Assembly (NCBI GenBank): GCA_002352665.1
Contig: DEIV01000127.1
Span: forward strand, 38,170-57,333
DNA length: 19,164 bases
Origin: Flavobacteriaceae bacterium UBA2765
Lineage (GTDB): Bacteria > Bacteroidota > Bacteroidia > Flavobacteriales > Flavobacteriaceae
Direction of reading: 5' to 3'
Numbering within the stretch: the first letter of the stretch is position 1; each line of letters begins with the position of its first letter. The translations under genes and the position numbers were made by a program. The notes below the pieces were generated by a model, which saw only the letters and a list, made by a program, of their open reading frames with translations, was not told the origin of the DNA and made no database searches. Positions 6,162 to 15,141 of the stretch are shown piece by piece.

Positions 6162-7175
6162 ATGAATAACCCAACAACTTTAAAGCAATTAGCTAAAGAA
6201 CTAAACCTATCTATTTCTACCGTTTCTAAGGCTTTAAAAAATAGTTATGAAATAAATGAAAAAACCATAGCTAGAGTTAAGGCTTTGGCAAAAAAGCACA
6301 ATTACAGACCCAATAGAATGGCGTTGAGTTTGAAAAGCAGTCAAACCAAAACCATAGGTGTTATTATACCCAATATTCTAAATTATTTTTTTTCTAAAGT
6401 GCTATTAGGTATAGAAGGAGAAGCCAATAAAAGAGGGTATCAAATTATCATTTGTTTGTCTAATAATAAATATGAAAAAGAGTTGCAAAGCTTAGAGTTA
6501 CTGAGTGATGGAAGTGTAGATGGTTTTATTCTTTCCATTGCCAGAGAAACACAACTCAAACAAAATAGTAGTCATTTTAAAAATATTATTAATCAGGGCT
6601 ATCCCATTGTGATGTTTGACAGGTTTACGGATAAAGTTGATTGCGACAAAGTTATTATCAATGATTGTGAAGCTGCTTTTAATGCCACTGATTTTTTACT
6701 TAAACAAGGGCGTAAAAAAATTGCCTTTATCAGTACACTTAAAGATTTAAATATTGGCAAGCAAAGAACCAATGGCTATAAAAAAGCTTTAAAAAATCAG
6801 ACAACTTATAAAAATAAAGATATTATTATAACCATTGATGATAAAACCAAATATGATGAGTTGATTACAGCTTTATTTGAAAATCACAAAGATCTTGATG
6901 GTATTCTAACTACCAATAATGTGTCTGCAGCAACAGCTTTAAAAATAGCACATCTAAAAGGATATAAAATACCGAAGGATATTGCTGTCATAGGATTTTC
7001 TGATGATAAAATCTCACGATTAACTTATCCAAAACTAACAACAATTGATCAAAACGCCCTCGAAATTGGAAAAAAAGCCGCCAAAACCCTTATTGACAGG
7101 CTAAGTGACACATCAAAACCTGAATTTAAAACCAAAGTCATTAAGACAAAATTAATTGAACGAGAAACTACTTGA
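6162..7175 (+). CDS. LacI/GalR-family transcriptional regulator
   Basis: DNA-binding regulator of 337 residues, the usual length for the family. The N-terminal helix-turn-helix is at about 5-25 (TLKQLAKELNLSISTVSKAL), followed by the third helix and the hinge helix region RPNRMALSLKS (49-59). The rest is a periplasmic-binding-protein-like effector domain (about 63-330), starting KTIGVIIPNI and including VIGFSDD and the TTIDQNALEIG stretch typical of the dimer core. Such proteins usually sense a sugar and repress or activate carbohydrate genes; here no sugar gene is adjacent, so the target may be elsewhere or only its own promoter. Start ATG 6162 is supported by homology from residue 3; an ATG at 6158 is out of frame. 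It follows usp2 by 77 nt and converges with the ABC ATPase gene with 23 nt between. Confidence 0.92.
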   Translation: MNNPTTLKQLAKELNLSISTVSKALKNSYEINEKTIARVKALAKKHNYRPNRMALSLKSSQTKTIGVIIPNILNYFFSKVLLGIEGEANKRGYQIIICLSNNKYEKELQSLELLSDGSVDGFILSIARETQLKQNSSHFKNIINQGYPIVMFDRFTDKVDCDKVIINDCEAAFNATDFLLKQGRKKIAFISTLKDLNIGKQRTNGYKKALKNQTTYKNKDIIITIDDKTKYDELITALFENHKDLDGILTTNNVSAATALKIAHLKGYKIPKDIAVIGFSDDKISRLTYPKLTTIDQNALEIGKKAAKTLIDRLSDTSKPEFKTKVIKTKLIERETT

Positions 7176-7198
7176 TGTCTATAACCTGAATTCTAAAA

Positions 7199-7870
7199 TC
7201 AAACCATTCTACCATCTAGTAAATTGATGATACGAGAACCGTATGCTGCATTTTTTTCAGAATGTGTAGCCTGAATAATGGTTACCCCTTCATCATTTAA
7301 TTGCTTAAAAATTTCCATAATTTCTTCCCCCTGTTTAGAGTTTAGATTACCGGTGGGTTCATCTGCCAATATTAATTTTGGACTTGTTATCAACGCTCTT
7401 GCTACACCTACCAATTGCTGTTGACCACCACTTAACTGTGTAGGAAACAATTTTTGTTTACCTACAATATTAAATCGGTCTAGCATATCCGCAACTAGAG
7501 CTTTCCGTTCAGAACCGCTTATTTTTTTATAAAGTAATGGCATTTCTAAATTTTCGTAGACTGTAAGTTCATCAATTAAATGATAGGCCTGAAATACAAA
7601 TCCGATATATTGTTTATATAACGTAGCAAGGTGTTTTTCCTTAAGTGTATGAACCGATTCGTGAAGAAAATCATATTCACCTTCATCAAAATTATCTAAC
7701 ATACCTATAACATTAAGCAAGGTTGATTTACCCGAGCCTGAGGGGCCCATAACTGAGATAAATTCTCCTTCTTCTACCTTAAGACTTAGATCTTTTAATA
7801 AAAAGATACGTTGTCCTCCTGAATTTACCCATTTAAAAATGTTGTTTAATTGTAATAGCATAGTTATCAT
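7199..7870 (-). CDS. ABC transporter ATP-binding protein, MacB/LolD type
   Basis: Cytoplasmic ATPase (223 residues) expected to energise one or more of the FtsX-like permeases encoded upstream. Motifs visible: Walker A GPSGSGKST (42-50), Q-loop Gln94 in FVFQAYHL, ABC signature LSGGQQQLVGVARAL (146-160), Walker B LILADEP (166-172, catalytic Glu171), D-loop region GNLNSKQ and the switch His203 in ATHSE. The signature carries Leu-Val-Gly after QQQ where most MacB/LolD proteins have Arg-Val-Ala. Start could be ATG 7870 or ATG 7861 (MLLQLNNIFKW); the second fits the family start slightly better. It is the last gene of the minus-strand array, 53 nt after the divergent permease, and is the only ATPase seen in the window. 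No terminator is visible in the 23 nt before the convergent regulator gene. Confidence 0.94.
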   Translation of the reverse strand: MITMLLQLNNIFKWVNSGGQRIFLLKDLSLKVEEGEFISVMGPSGSGKSTLLNVIGMLDNFDEGEYDFLHESVHTLKEKHLATLYKQYIGFVFQAYHLIDELTVYENLEMPLLYKKISGSERKALVADMLDRFNIVGKQKLFPTQLSGGQQQLVGVARALITSPKLILADEPTGNLNSKQGEEIMEIFKQLNDEGVTIIQATHSEKNAAYGSRIINLLDGRMV

Positions 7871-7923
7871 TTTTTATTTTTATTATCATCTCGAGAAACG
7901 AGAGATCTGTTTTTAATTAAAAT

Positions 7924-10236
7924 TTATTCATCCTTCAATGCCTCAACAGGATTCGCAACCGCTGCCCTAAAACTCTGCCAACTTACTGTTAGTAATGCAA
8001 TAATTAGAGCCGTAATTCCAGCTAAGGCAAAAATCCACCAACTTACGGTTGTTTTATAGGCAAAACTTTCTAACCATTTATCCATAGCATACCATGAGAT
8101 AGGAATTGCAATAATAAATGCCAATCCGACCCATTTTACAAAGTCCTTGTTTAGTAATGATAAGATTTGACCAATAGTAGCTCCATTTACTTTTCTGATA
8201 CCGATTTCTTTTTTACGTTGTTGCATATAAAAAGTAGACATTGCTAAAATACCCATTGCTGAAATGATGAACGACAAAAGTGTAAAGGAACCAATGATTT
8301 TTCCGGTACGTTCATCTTTTTCATACCATTGATTGATGGTGTCATCAACAAACCTAAGTTCAAATTCAGCATTGCCTACTAAGTCACTATAGGTGGTTTT
8401 TATTTTATTTACTGTTCCTAATGTATTAGCTCCGCTAATTTTGAGAAATACATATTCAGCATATGAATTTGCCTGTTGTTGTTTAATCATCAATGGACCT
8501 ATTTTATTTCGGAGTTCTTTGAAATTAAAATCTTTAACAACACCTAAAATAGGAATTTCTTCATCTTCCATTTTAAAGGAAACAGGATTATTAGTGAGGC
8601 CTAATTCTTTAATGGCAGTCTCATTGAGATAAACACCTTTATCTGAATAAGCTACTTCTGTTGATTTCATTTTTATATCAAAAACATTAAAAAAGGAAGA
8701 ATCTACTGCAAATTCTTGAAAACTAACGGACTTCCCATTATAATCAAAGGTTTGATTACTGCCTCCAGTTAAAGGGCTTTGCCAAGTAAGAGATACATCT
8801 TGAACAAAAGGAATCTTCAGAAGTGCATTTTTTATTGTATTTTTTTTATCTGTCCCACTCAAATATTCCAAATAGACAATATTGTTCTTTTGAAAACCGA
8901 GATCTTTATTACGCAAAAAATCTGTCTGTTTTAAAATAATCCAACTACAGGCTAAAAGGGCAATGGCAACTGTATATTGAAAGGTAATAAAAACCTTTCC
9001 ATAAACACTTTTAGCTTTTGTTCTAAATGTACCTTTAACCACTTCAATGGGTTTGAAGCTTGCAATTTTGATAGCAGGTAAAATACCTGAAAGCACCCCT
9101 ATTAAAGCCAATATCACTATGCAGACCACTAAGTTTGCGAAACTTATTTTGTCATTCAAATTCAATTGTGTATTCAATAACTTATCAAAAATTGGCTCTG
9201 TCAATTTAGACAAAACCAATGCTAACAGAACAGCGGTCAAACATAGCCAAACAGATTCTCTGATAAACTGAAAATATAATTGTTTTTTAGAACTACCCAC
9301 TAGTTTTTTAATAGCCACTTCTTTTCCCCTAAAAGTTGCTTGGGCAATTGTAAGATTTACGTAATTGCCAATTGCCAGGAATAATATAAGCAACACGATA
9401 ATGGATAAAATGACTATTAAGGTCTTACTATTGCTTTGGGTACCATTTCCTGTCTTTGAGCTAAAGTAAAGTTCTTTTAACGGCGTAAATTCCACAATAC
9501 TGGCCCACCCTTCCTTATACAACCAATAATCTTTTTTAAACTTTGATAGTATTTCAGGAGCCTTAGCAGGTAGGTTTGAATTTGCCTTTGCCAAAAAATA
9601 AATGCTTATGGAAGCAAAACCATATTCTTCTAATAGACTCTTTTGGAGACCCCACAAATCCTTAAAGGCTTTCATATTGACCAGAGCATCCTGTTCTACA
9701 AAGTGCGTGTTACTAGGAAAGTCTTCCATAATACCGGTAACCATAAATTTATTGGTCGTATTTATGAAAACCGTCTTGCCTATTGCATCACCAGAACCGA
9801 ACAATTTTATAGCCATCGATTTTGACAGCACGATACTGTTTGCTGTTTGCAGGACTTCTTCCGGTATGCCCTTTAATAACGGGAATGAAAAAATATTGAA
9901 AAAAGAAGCATCGACTCCTAAATAATCAATTTTTAACTTTTGTCCACCGGATACCATAATCCTTCCATCACCCTCTAAAGTTCTGGTGAAATCTTCGATT
10001 TCAGGAATACTATTTTTAAGCTCTGGTGCTATCGGTGGCGAAAAGTCGACACTTTCGTTCTCCAGACGGTATATTCGTTCCTTATTTACATGAAAATCAT
10101 CAACTTTCAGTTCATTTTGGATGTAGACACTTAACAATAAAATAAAGGTCAGTGATATAACAAAACCCAGTATCGTTACTACGGTATACAGTTTATTCTT
10201 TAAAAGGTGGCGTAGATATGTTTTTATCTCTATCAT
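7924..10236 (-). CDS. FtsX/MacB-like ABC permease 1 (divergent member, next to the ATPase)
   Basis: Inner-membrane permease of 770 residues with two FtsX-like halves. Likely membrane segments are at about 16-38, 272-292, 326-345, 368-388 and 413-433, then three near the C-terminus; large periplasmic MacB_PCD-type domains lie at about 40-268 and 440-650. The loop after segment 2 reads GKEVAIKKLVGSSKKQL and the equivalent in the second half reads KKEIGIRKVNGATIGQIL, the family's conserved coupling region. It differs from its four neighbours: the N-terminus lacks the KIAWRN motif, NYVNLTIAQA replaces NFMNLSTAR, and the protein ends EALKDE rather than KSLRTE. The ATG at 10236 lies 30 nt after the stop of permease 2. 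Its place beside the ATPase makes it the likeliest direct partner. Substrate unknown. Confidence 0.92.
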   Translation of the reverse strand: MIEIKTYLRHLLKNKLYTVVTILGFVISLTFILLLSVYIQNELKVDDFHVNKERIYRLENESVDFSPPIAPELKNSIPEIEDFTRTLEGDGRIMVSGGQKLKIDYLGVDASFFNIFSFPLLKGIPEEVLQTANSIVLSKSMAIKLFGSGDAIGKTVFINTTNKFMVTGIMEDFPSNTHFVEQDALVNMKAFKDLWGLQKSLLEEYGFASISIYFLAKANSNLPAKAPEILSKFKKDYWLYKEGWASIVEFTPLKELYFSSKTGNGTQSNSKTLIVILSIIVLLILFLAIGNYVNLTIAQATFRGKEVAIKKLVGSSKKQLYFQFIRESVWLCLTAVLLALVLSKLTEPIFDKLLNTQLNLNDKISFANLVVCIVILALIGVLSGILPAIKIASFKPIEVVKGTFRTKAKSVYGKVFITFQYTVAIALLACSWIILKQTDFLRNKDLGFQKNNIVYLEYLSGTDKKNTIKNALLKIPFVQDVSLTWQSPLTGGSNQTFDYNGKSVSFQEFAVDSSFFNVFDIKMKSTEVAYSDKGVYLNETAIKELGLTNNPVSFKMEDEEIPILGVVKDFNFKELRNKIGPLMIKQQQANSYAEYVFLKISGANTLGTVNKIKTTYSDLVGNAEFELRFVDDTINQWYEKDERTGKIIGSFTLLSFIISAMGILAMSTFYMQQRKKEIGIRKVNGATIGQILSLLNKDFVKWVGLAFIIAIPISWYAMDKWLESFAYKTTVSWWIFALAGITALIIALLTVSWQSFRAAVANPVEALKDE

Positions 10237-10266
10237 TTATTTTTAGAATTTAATTCATGTTTTGCT

Positions 10267-12681
10267 TTATTCTGTTCTTAAACTTTTTAATGGTTTTATC
10301 AATGCTGCACCAACAGATTGATAACTTATTGTAACAACAGCAATAAGTAGAGCAATTACACTTGCTAACAAAAATATTTCCAAACCAATATCAATCCGGT
10401 AGGCAAAATCTTCTAACCATCTACTCATTATATACCATCCAATTGGAACGGCTATAATTATTGAAATTAGAATTAACTTTAAAAAATCTAGCGTTAGTAA
10501 TTTATAAATACTTTTAAAGGGAGCACCCAAAACCAAACGAATACTAATTTCTTTTTTTCGTTGTTCAACCATAAAGGCAGAAAGTGCAAACAATCCTAAA
10601 CATGCCACCAATATCGCAAATAATGCAAAGCTGCTAAAAATTTTACCCATTCGCTGAACCCCATCATGCATATGGGTGAATTTTTGATCTAAAAATGTGT
10701 AGCTAAAAGTTTGATTAGGCACATTATGATCCCAAATTGTGGCAATAGATGCTATTGTCTCTTTTATATTCTCTGGATTTAACTTAACCGAAATCGCACC
10801 TATATCATTGCCTATAACCAAGGCCAAAGGAGTGATGTCTTCTTTTAATGATTTAAAATGAAAATCCTCAATAACACCAACAATAGTCCAGTTTTGGCCA
10901 TTATCAATTTGTTTTCCCAAAGGATTCGAAAATGCTAGCCTACTCGCCATTTTTTCATTGATAATAATAGAACTTATTGAATCTGAGGCAAACGATTTGG
11001 AAAAATCACGACCTTTAGTTAAATGAATTCCCAAGGTTTTGATATAATCATAATCTACTCTCCAAATTTGACCGGGAATGCCTCTTTCCTCATTTCCTTC
11101 ACCAACTTTTTTAAACGTATTACCATTTCGCTTGGTACCTTCTATAGGTAAATAATCACCTTTCGTTACTTGTTGTACTTTAGGTAATTGCAATAATTGA
11201 TCTTTAAAATTTTGTGCTTTTTCACCTAAAATATGTGCTCCTTCAATAATTACAACTTGTTCTTTATCATAACCCAATTCCTTTTTTAATATATAATTCA
11301 TTTGCTTATAAATAATAAGCGTTCCTATAATCAAAATCACCGACGTGGTGAACTGAAAAACTACCAATCCACTTCTTAACCTACCACTTTTACTACCAGT
11401 ACTCAGGCTCCCTTTTAATACATTTATAGGCCTAAAAGAAGACAGATAAAATGCTGGGTATAATCCGGCTAAGATTCCAATACACAAAGCGGAGACTAAA
11501 ATTATAGGTAAAAACCACCAAGAAGTCCAAGGCATTAAAATTGCTTTAGCAGCAATAGCATTAAAAGTAGGGAGTAATAACCATGCTAGGATCGTTCCAA
11601 GGATAAAAGAGAAGATACTGAACAATACAGACTCTGTTATAAATTGTGCAATCAGATTACTTTTAAAAGCACCTATAGTTTTTCTTAGGCCCACTTCTTT
11701 AGCTCGGTTAGCTGATTTTGCAGTTGATAAATTAATAAAATTTATACAGGCCAATAACAATATAAATCCGGCTATGGCTGCAAATAACCATACAAATCTG
11801 ATATCTCCATGCTTTAAGCCATCACCCATTTTAAGGTCCGATTTAAGATGAATATCACTGACAGGCTGTAGTTTATATTCAATTGTTTTTAGAACCTCTA
11901 TAAAATTCTCATCTCTACCTCTTTTTAATTGGGCAGGGATAACATAAGTCTCCATAATTGAAAACATTTTTTTCTCCAATTCTTGAATATTTGCATTCTC
12001 ATCTACCAGAACATATGTAAAATAATTTTGATTCGTCCAACTCATGTTTGTATCTTCTATTGGCATTATAAAATCAAAATTCAAATGGGAATTTTTTGGA
12101 AAATCCTTCATAACGCCCGTAATGGTATACGGTTTGGATGAATTATTATCAAAAACAATTGTTTGACCTACGGCATTTCCATTGGGAAAGTATTTAGTTG
12201 CTTTGTTCTGTGAAATAACAAGGCTTTGAGGTTGAATAAGAGCGTTCTTTGCATTTCCTTGTTCAAGAGGAATCTCTAAAATTTCGAATAATTGTTGATT
12301 TGCAAAAACAAAACCTTCTTCAAAATTATTTTGGGTTTCATCTGCTAATCGCATTCCTCTTTTACCTGCACCAAAAAGTTCACTTGTATTTACCTTTCCA
12401 GCTTTTAGAATTTCTGGAAAATCAGACGCCAAAGCATCAGCAAATGGTAATTGAAAATGAACACTTTTCCTAAGCTCTCCATCCATCATTCCTTGCAATA
12501 CAACCCTATATATTCTATCTGTATTTTTATAGTGTCTGTCATAACTCAATTCATCTCTAATAAACAAGGCAATTAATAAGCATGCCGCTATACCAATGGC
12601 AAACCCTCCAACTTTAATAAAAGTAAAGAACTTGTCTTTTGTGATACTCCGCCAAGCTATTTTTAAGTGATTTTTAAACAT
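10267..12681 (-). CDS. FtsX/MacB-like ABC permease 2
   Basis: Inner-membrane permease of 804 residues from the chosen ATG at 12681. The longer in-frame ATG at 12714 falls inside an intergenic palindrome and adds 11 residues with no family match, whereas MFKNHLKIAWRS is the same start as permease 4. Likely membrane segments: about 22-42, 298-318, 351-371, 391-412, 438-458, 686-705, 735-753 and 767-787, with periplasmic domains at about 45-295 and 460-680. Coupling motifs are RAKEVGLRKTIGA in the first half and RKKEISIRLVLGA in the second; the protein ends KSLRTE. The second carries Arg-Leu-Val instead of Arg-Lys-Val. The protein has the general plan of a full duplicated permease, typical of Bacteroidota arrays. 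Transported substrate cannot be deduced. Confidence 0.92.
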   Translation of the reverse strand: MFKNHLKIAWRSITKDKFFTFIKVGGFAIGIAACLLIALFIRDELSYDRHYKNTDRIYRVVLQGMMDGELRKSVHFQLPFADALASDFPEILKAGKVNTSELFGAGKRGMRLADETQNNFEEGFVFANQQLFEILEIPLEQGNAKNALIQPQSLVISQNKATKYFPNGNAVGQTIVFDNNSSKPYTITGVMKDFPKNSHLNFDFIMPIEDTNMSWTNQNYFTYVLVDENANIQELEKKMFSIMETYVIPAQLKRGRDENFIEVLKTIEYKLQPVSDIHLKSDLKMGDGLKHGDIRFVWLFAAIAGFILLLACINFINLSTAKSANRAKEVGLRKTIGAFKSNLIAQFITESVLFSIFSFILGTILAWLLLPTFNAIAAKAILMPWTSWWFLPIILVSALCIGILAGLYPAFYLSSFRPINVLKGSLSTGSKSGRLRSGLVVFQFTTSVILIIGTLIIYKQMNYILKKELGYDKEQVVIIEGAHILGEKAQNFKDQLLQLPKVQQVTKGDYLPIEGTKRNGNTFKKVGEGNEERGIPGQIWRVDYDYIKTLGIHLTKGRDFSKSFASDSISSIIINEKMASRLAFSNPLGKQIDNGQNWTIVGVIEDFHFKSLKEDITPLALVIGNDIGAISVKLNPENIKETIASIATIWDHNVPNQTFSYTFLDQKFTHMHDGVQRMGKIFSSFALFAILVACLGLFALSAFMVEQRKKEISIRLVLGAPFKSIYKLLTLDFLKLILISIIIAVPIGWYIMSRWLEDFAYRIDIGLEIFLLASVIALLIAVVTISYQSVGAALIKPLKSLRTE

Positions 12682-12695
12682 GATATTCGTTTTTG

Positions 12696-12728
12696 AGACC
12701 TCATAGGTTTTCAAAACCTTTGAGGTCT
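12696..12728. repeat. 33-nt intergenic palindrome, copy A
   Basis: AGACCTCATAGGTTTT, a single C, then AAAACCTTTGAGGTCT: a 16-bp stem with one mismatch. It lies 6 nt after the stop of permease 3 and 14 nt before the start of permease 2. The same 33 nt plus flanks (about 50 nt) recur exactly at copy B. Followed by A/T-rich sequence on both sides, it could act as a terminator or RNA-processing hairpin on either strand, or be a REP-like dispersed repeat. Confidence 0.8.
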
Positions 12729-12734
12729 TTATTA

Positions 12735-15086
12735 TTATTCCGTCCGTAAACTTTTAACAGGGCTTGCAATCGCGGCTTTGATAGCCTGAAAGCTTACCGT
12801 CAATAATGCAATACAAACAGCTATAAGACTCGCAACAGCAAAAATTAACCAATTAATCTCAATGTGATAGGCAAAACCTTCCAACCAGCGTTGCATTGCC
12901 CACCAAGAGAATGGAACCGCTAGCACAATGGCGACAAGTACCAAACTCATAAAATCTTTTGACAGTAATCGCACAATATTTGAAACACTGGATCCCAAAA
13001 CCTTTCGTACACCAATTTCCTTACGACGCTGTTCAGCAGTATATGACGAAAGTCCAAATAGCCCCAAACAGGAAATAATTATGGCTAGTAATGCGAAAAT
13101 CCGCGAAAGACTGCCAATCAATTTTTCACTTTTAAACCGTGCATTAAAGGCATCATCAACAAATTCATATTCAAATGGAAATACTGGATTATGCGTTTTC
13201 ATTACATTCTCCATGGCTGCTAGCGTTTTGTCAAATCCGTTTTTAGACTTCATTTTCACATACATATATCGTGCATAATCGTTATGATTGAAAAACATTA
13301 CGGGGTCGCTGGTACCATACATATCTCCATAAAGAAAGTCCTTGACTACGCCAATGATGGTGTACACATTACCTCGTGTTATGGTCTTGCCAACGGCACT
13401 TCCTTGTCCCATTAATTTGGCAAAAGACTCGGTAATAATTGTATTGGTACTGTCTTTTGCAGCGTTGTTACTAAAACCCCTTCCTTCCAATATTTCGATC
13501 CCTGCTGTTTCCAAAAAATTGGAACTGACAAATCTAAATGAGATAAGCACATCTTCGGTATTGGTGCCACCTTGCCATTGTAGACCAGAGCCATTATTAC
13601 CTCCTGAGAGGACTTCAGAATTATTCAAGGCCACGTTTTCAATTAAGCCCGAAGCAATCATATCCTGTTTTATTGGGATGAAATTTTTGATCATATCACC
13701 ATTTACAGGTATTTTAATAAGATTTTCTTTCTCATACCCTAGGTCACGGCTTTTAACATGTTGTACCTGTTGGTACACGATAATGGTGCTGATGATAAAT
13801 ACTATGGAAACCGTGAATTGGGTAACAACAAGCCCTTTTCGTATAAAAGTAGCAGTGCCATGTTTAGCTCGTACACCCTTGAGTACCTCAACAGGTTTAA
13901 AGGAGGAAAGGTAAAACGCAGGATACCATCCGGCGAGAAGACCACAGGTCAACGTGATCCCAACTAAGGTAAGCAAATGAGTGGCATCAAAAAATTGAAG
14001 TTCCAATTGCTTTTCTATAAGGATATTGAACTGAGGCAACAAGAGAATCAACAAGAGGATACTTACTATTGCTGCCAAGGTTGCTGTAATCAATGCCTCC
14101 GCCATGAACTGTGAAATCAAACTTTTTTTATCAGAACCCAATACTTTTCGCACCCCGACTTCCTTAGCTCTTTTTTCACTTCTTGCAGTGGAAAGGTTCA
14201 TAAAGTTGATACATGCAATAAGCAGAATGACGATGGCAATGAGGGAAAACAACCGCACATAAATAATTTGACCACCTACCTTTTTTCCGCCTTCAAAGTT
14301 GGATCTCAGATGCCAGTCTTTTATGGTATGCAGAAAAGCAAAGGTGCCAGGATTTTCAGTAATTCTGGGAAGCATTTTCCGCACTTTGTCATCAACTTCC
14401 TTAAAATATGCACCTGGAGCCAGTTCCACAAACGTGTCGGTAAAATTACTGCCGTATTCTTGCATCCATTCTACACCTGCCGAATAGCGTTCAAAAGGTG
14501 CCAACCACTCAAAGTCAAAACTTACGTTTTCGGGTAGGTCTTGTACAACGCCTGTAATAACATAATTATCTGCATTGTTTACTCTCAGAGCCTTATTCAA
14601 AACTGGAGTGTCTTTACCGAATAAATCTGTTGCTGTTTTTTTGGTTAGCACTATGGCATCAGGTCTATTAAAGGCTGTTTTGGAATTTCCTTCGAGAAAT
14701 TGAAGACTGAAAATTTCAAAAAAATCGGCATTGGCATACCTTCCTTGCCTATTGATTCCATTTTCGCCCTCAGTAAAGAGAAAGTTTTCTGAGGATGTTG
14801 CTACTGCCCTGACGATTTGAGGTATTTCTTCTTTTAAGTCTTTAGCCAAGAGCATTGGAGTTGAATAGAATGTACGCCATTCTCCCTCGTAGGTTTGATT
14901 TGTAGGCACATAATAAATAAGATCTTGTTTAGAAAAAACACTGTCAAAATTCACTTCATCTTCAACCCATAACAATATCAAACTTGCACAAGTAATGCCT
15001 ATGGCCAATCCGAAAATATTGAGAAAACTATACCCCTTGCTCTTCCATAGATTCCGCCAAGCTATTTTTAAATAATTTTTTAACAT
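12735..15086 (-). CDS. FtsX/MacB-like ABC permease 3
   Basis: Inner-membrane permease of 783 residues. Likely membrane segments: about 21-41, 278-298, 331-352, 371-393, 417-437, 662-682, 713-731 and 745-766. The two large soluble stretches between segments 1-2 (about 42-275) and 5-6 (about 440-660) are the periplasmic MacB_PCD-type domains. Conserved coupling loops read RAKEVGVRKVLGS (306-318) and RRKEIGVRKVLGS (687-699), and the protein ends KSLRTE. It starts MLKNYLKIAWRN, close to permeases 2 and 4. Both gene borders carry an identical 33-nt palindrome. Periplasmic halves differ strongly from the neighbours while the membrane parts match closely, so the copies probably recognise different partners or ligands (inference). 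Confidence 0.93.
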   Translation of the reverse strand: MLKNYLKIAWRNLWKSKGYSFLNIFGLAIGITCASLILLWVEDEVNFDSVFSKQDLIYYVPTNQTYEGEWRTFYSTPMLLAKDLKEEIPQIVRAVATSSENFLFTEGENGINRQGRYANADFFEIFSLQFLEGNSKTAFNRPDAIVLTKKTATDLFGKDTPVLNKALRVNNADNYVITGVVQDLPENVSFDFEWLAPFERYSAGVEWMQEYGSNFTDTFVELAPGAYFKEVDDKVRKMLPRITENPGTFAFLHTIKDWHLRSNFEGGKKVGGQIIYVRLFSLIAIVILLIACINFMNLSTARSEKRAKEVGVRKVLGSDKKSLISQFMAEALITATLAAIVSILLLILLLPQFNILIEKQLELQFFDATHLLTLVGITLTCGLLAGWYPAFYLSSFKPVEVLKGVRAKHGTATFIRKGLVVTQFTVSIVFIISTIIVYQQVQHVKSRDLGYEKENLIKIPVNGDMIKNFIPIKQDMIASGLIENVALNNSEVLSGGNNGSGLQWQGGTNTEDVLISFRFVSSNFLETAGIEILEGRGFSNNAAKDSTNTIITESFAKLMGQGSAVGKTITRGNVYTIIGVVKDFLYGDMYGTSDPVMFFNHNDYARYMYVKMKSKNGFDKTLAAMENVMKTHNPVFPFEYEFVDDAFNARFKSEKLIGSLSRIFALLAIIISCLGLFGLSSYTAEQRRKEIGVRKVLGSSVSNIVRLLSKDFMSLVLVAIVLAVPFSWWAMQRWLEGFAYHIEINWLIFAVASLIAVCIALLTVSFQAIKAAIASPVKSLRTE

Positions 15087-15102
15087 TGTTATTTGTTTTT
15101 TG

Positions 15103-15135
15103 AGACCTCATAGGTTTTCAAAACCTTTGAGGTCT
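15103..15135. repeat. 33-nt intergenic palindrome, copy B
   Basis: Identical in sequence and orientation to the copy at 12696-12728, including about nine bases on each side. It lies 6 nt after the stop of permease 4 and 16 nt before the start of permease 3, the equivalent position to copy A. Confidence 0.8.
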
Positions 15136-15141
15136 TTATTA

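Noticed and set aside
7871..7923. Short inverted repeat TCTCG/CGAGA between permease 1 and the ATPase gene as a terminator
   Set aside because: Only a 5-bp stem with no T-run; a terminator there would also cut the ATPase off from its permeases.
12682..12714. Longer start for permease 2 at ATG 12714
   Set aside because: It begins inside an intergenic palindrome that also occurs between other genes; homology starts at ATG 12681.
13342..13914. 190-codon forward reading frame inside permease 3
   Set aside because: Fully antisense to a well-conserved permease gene and without any recognisable domain; such long shadow frames are common opposite these genes.
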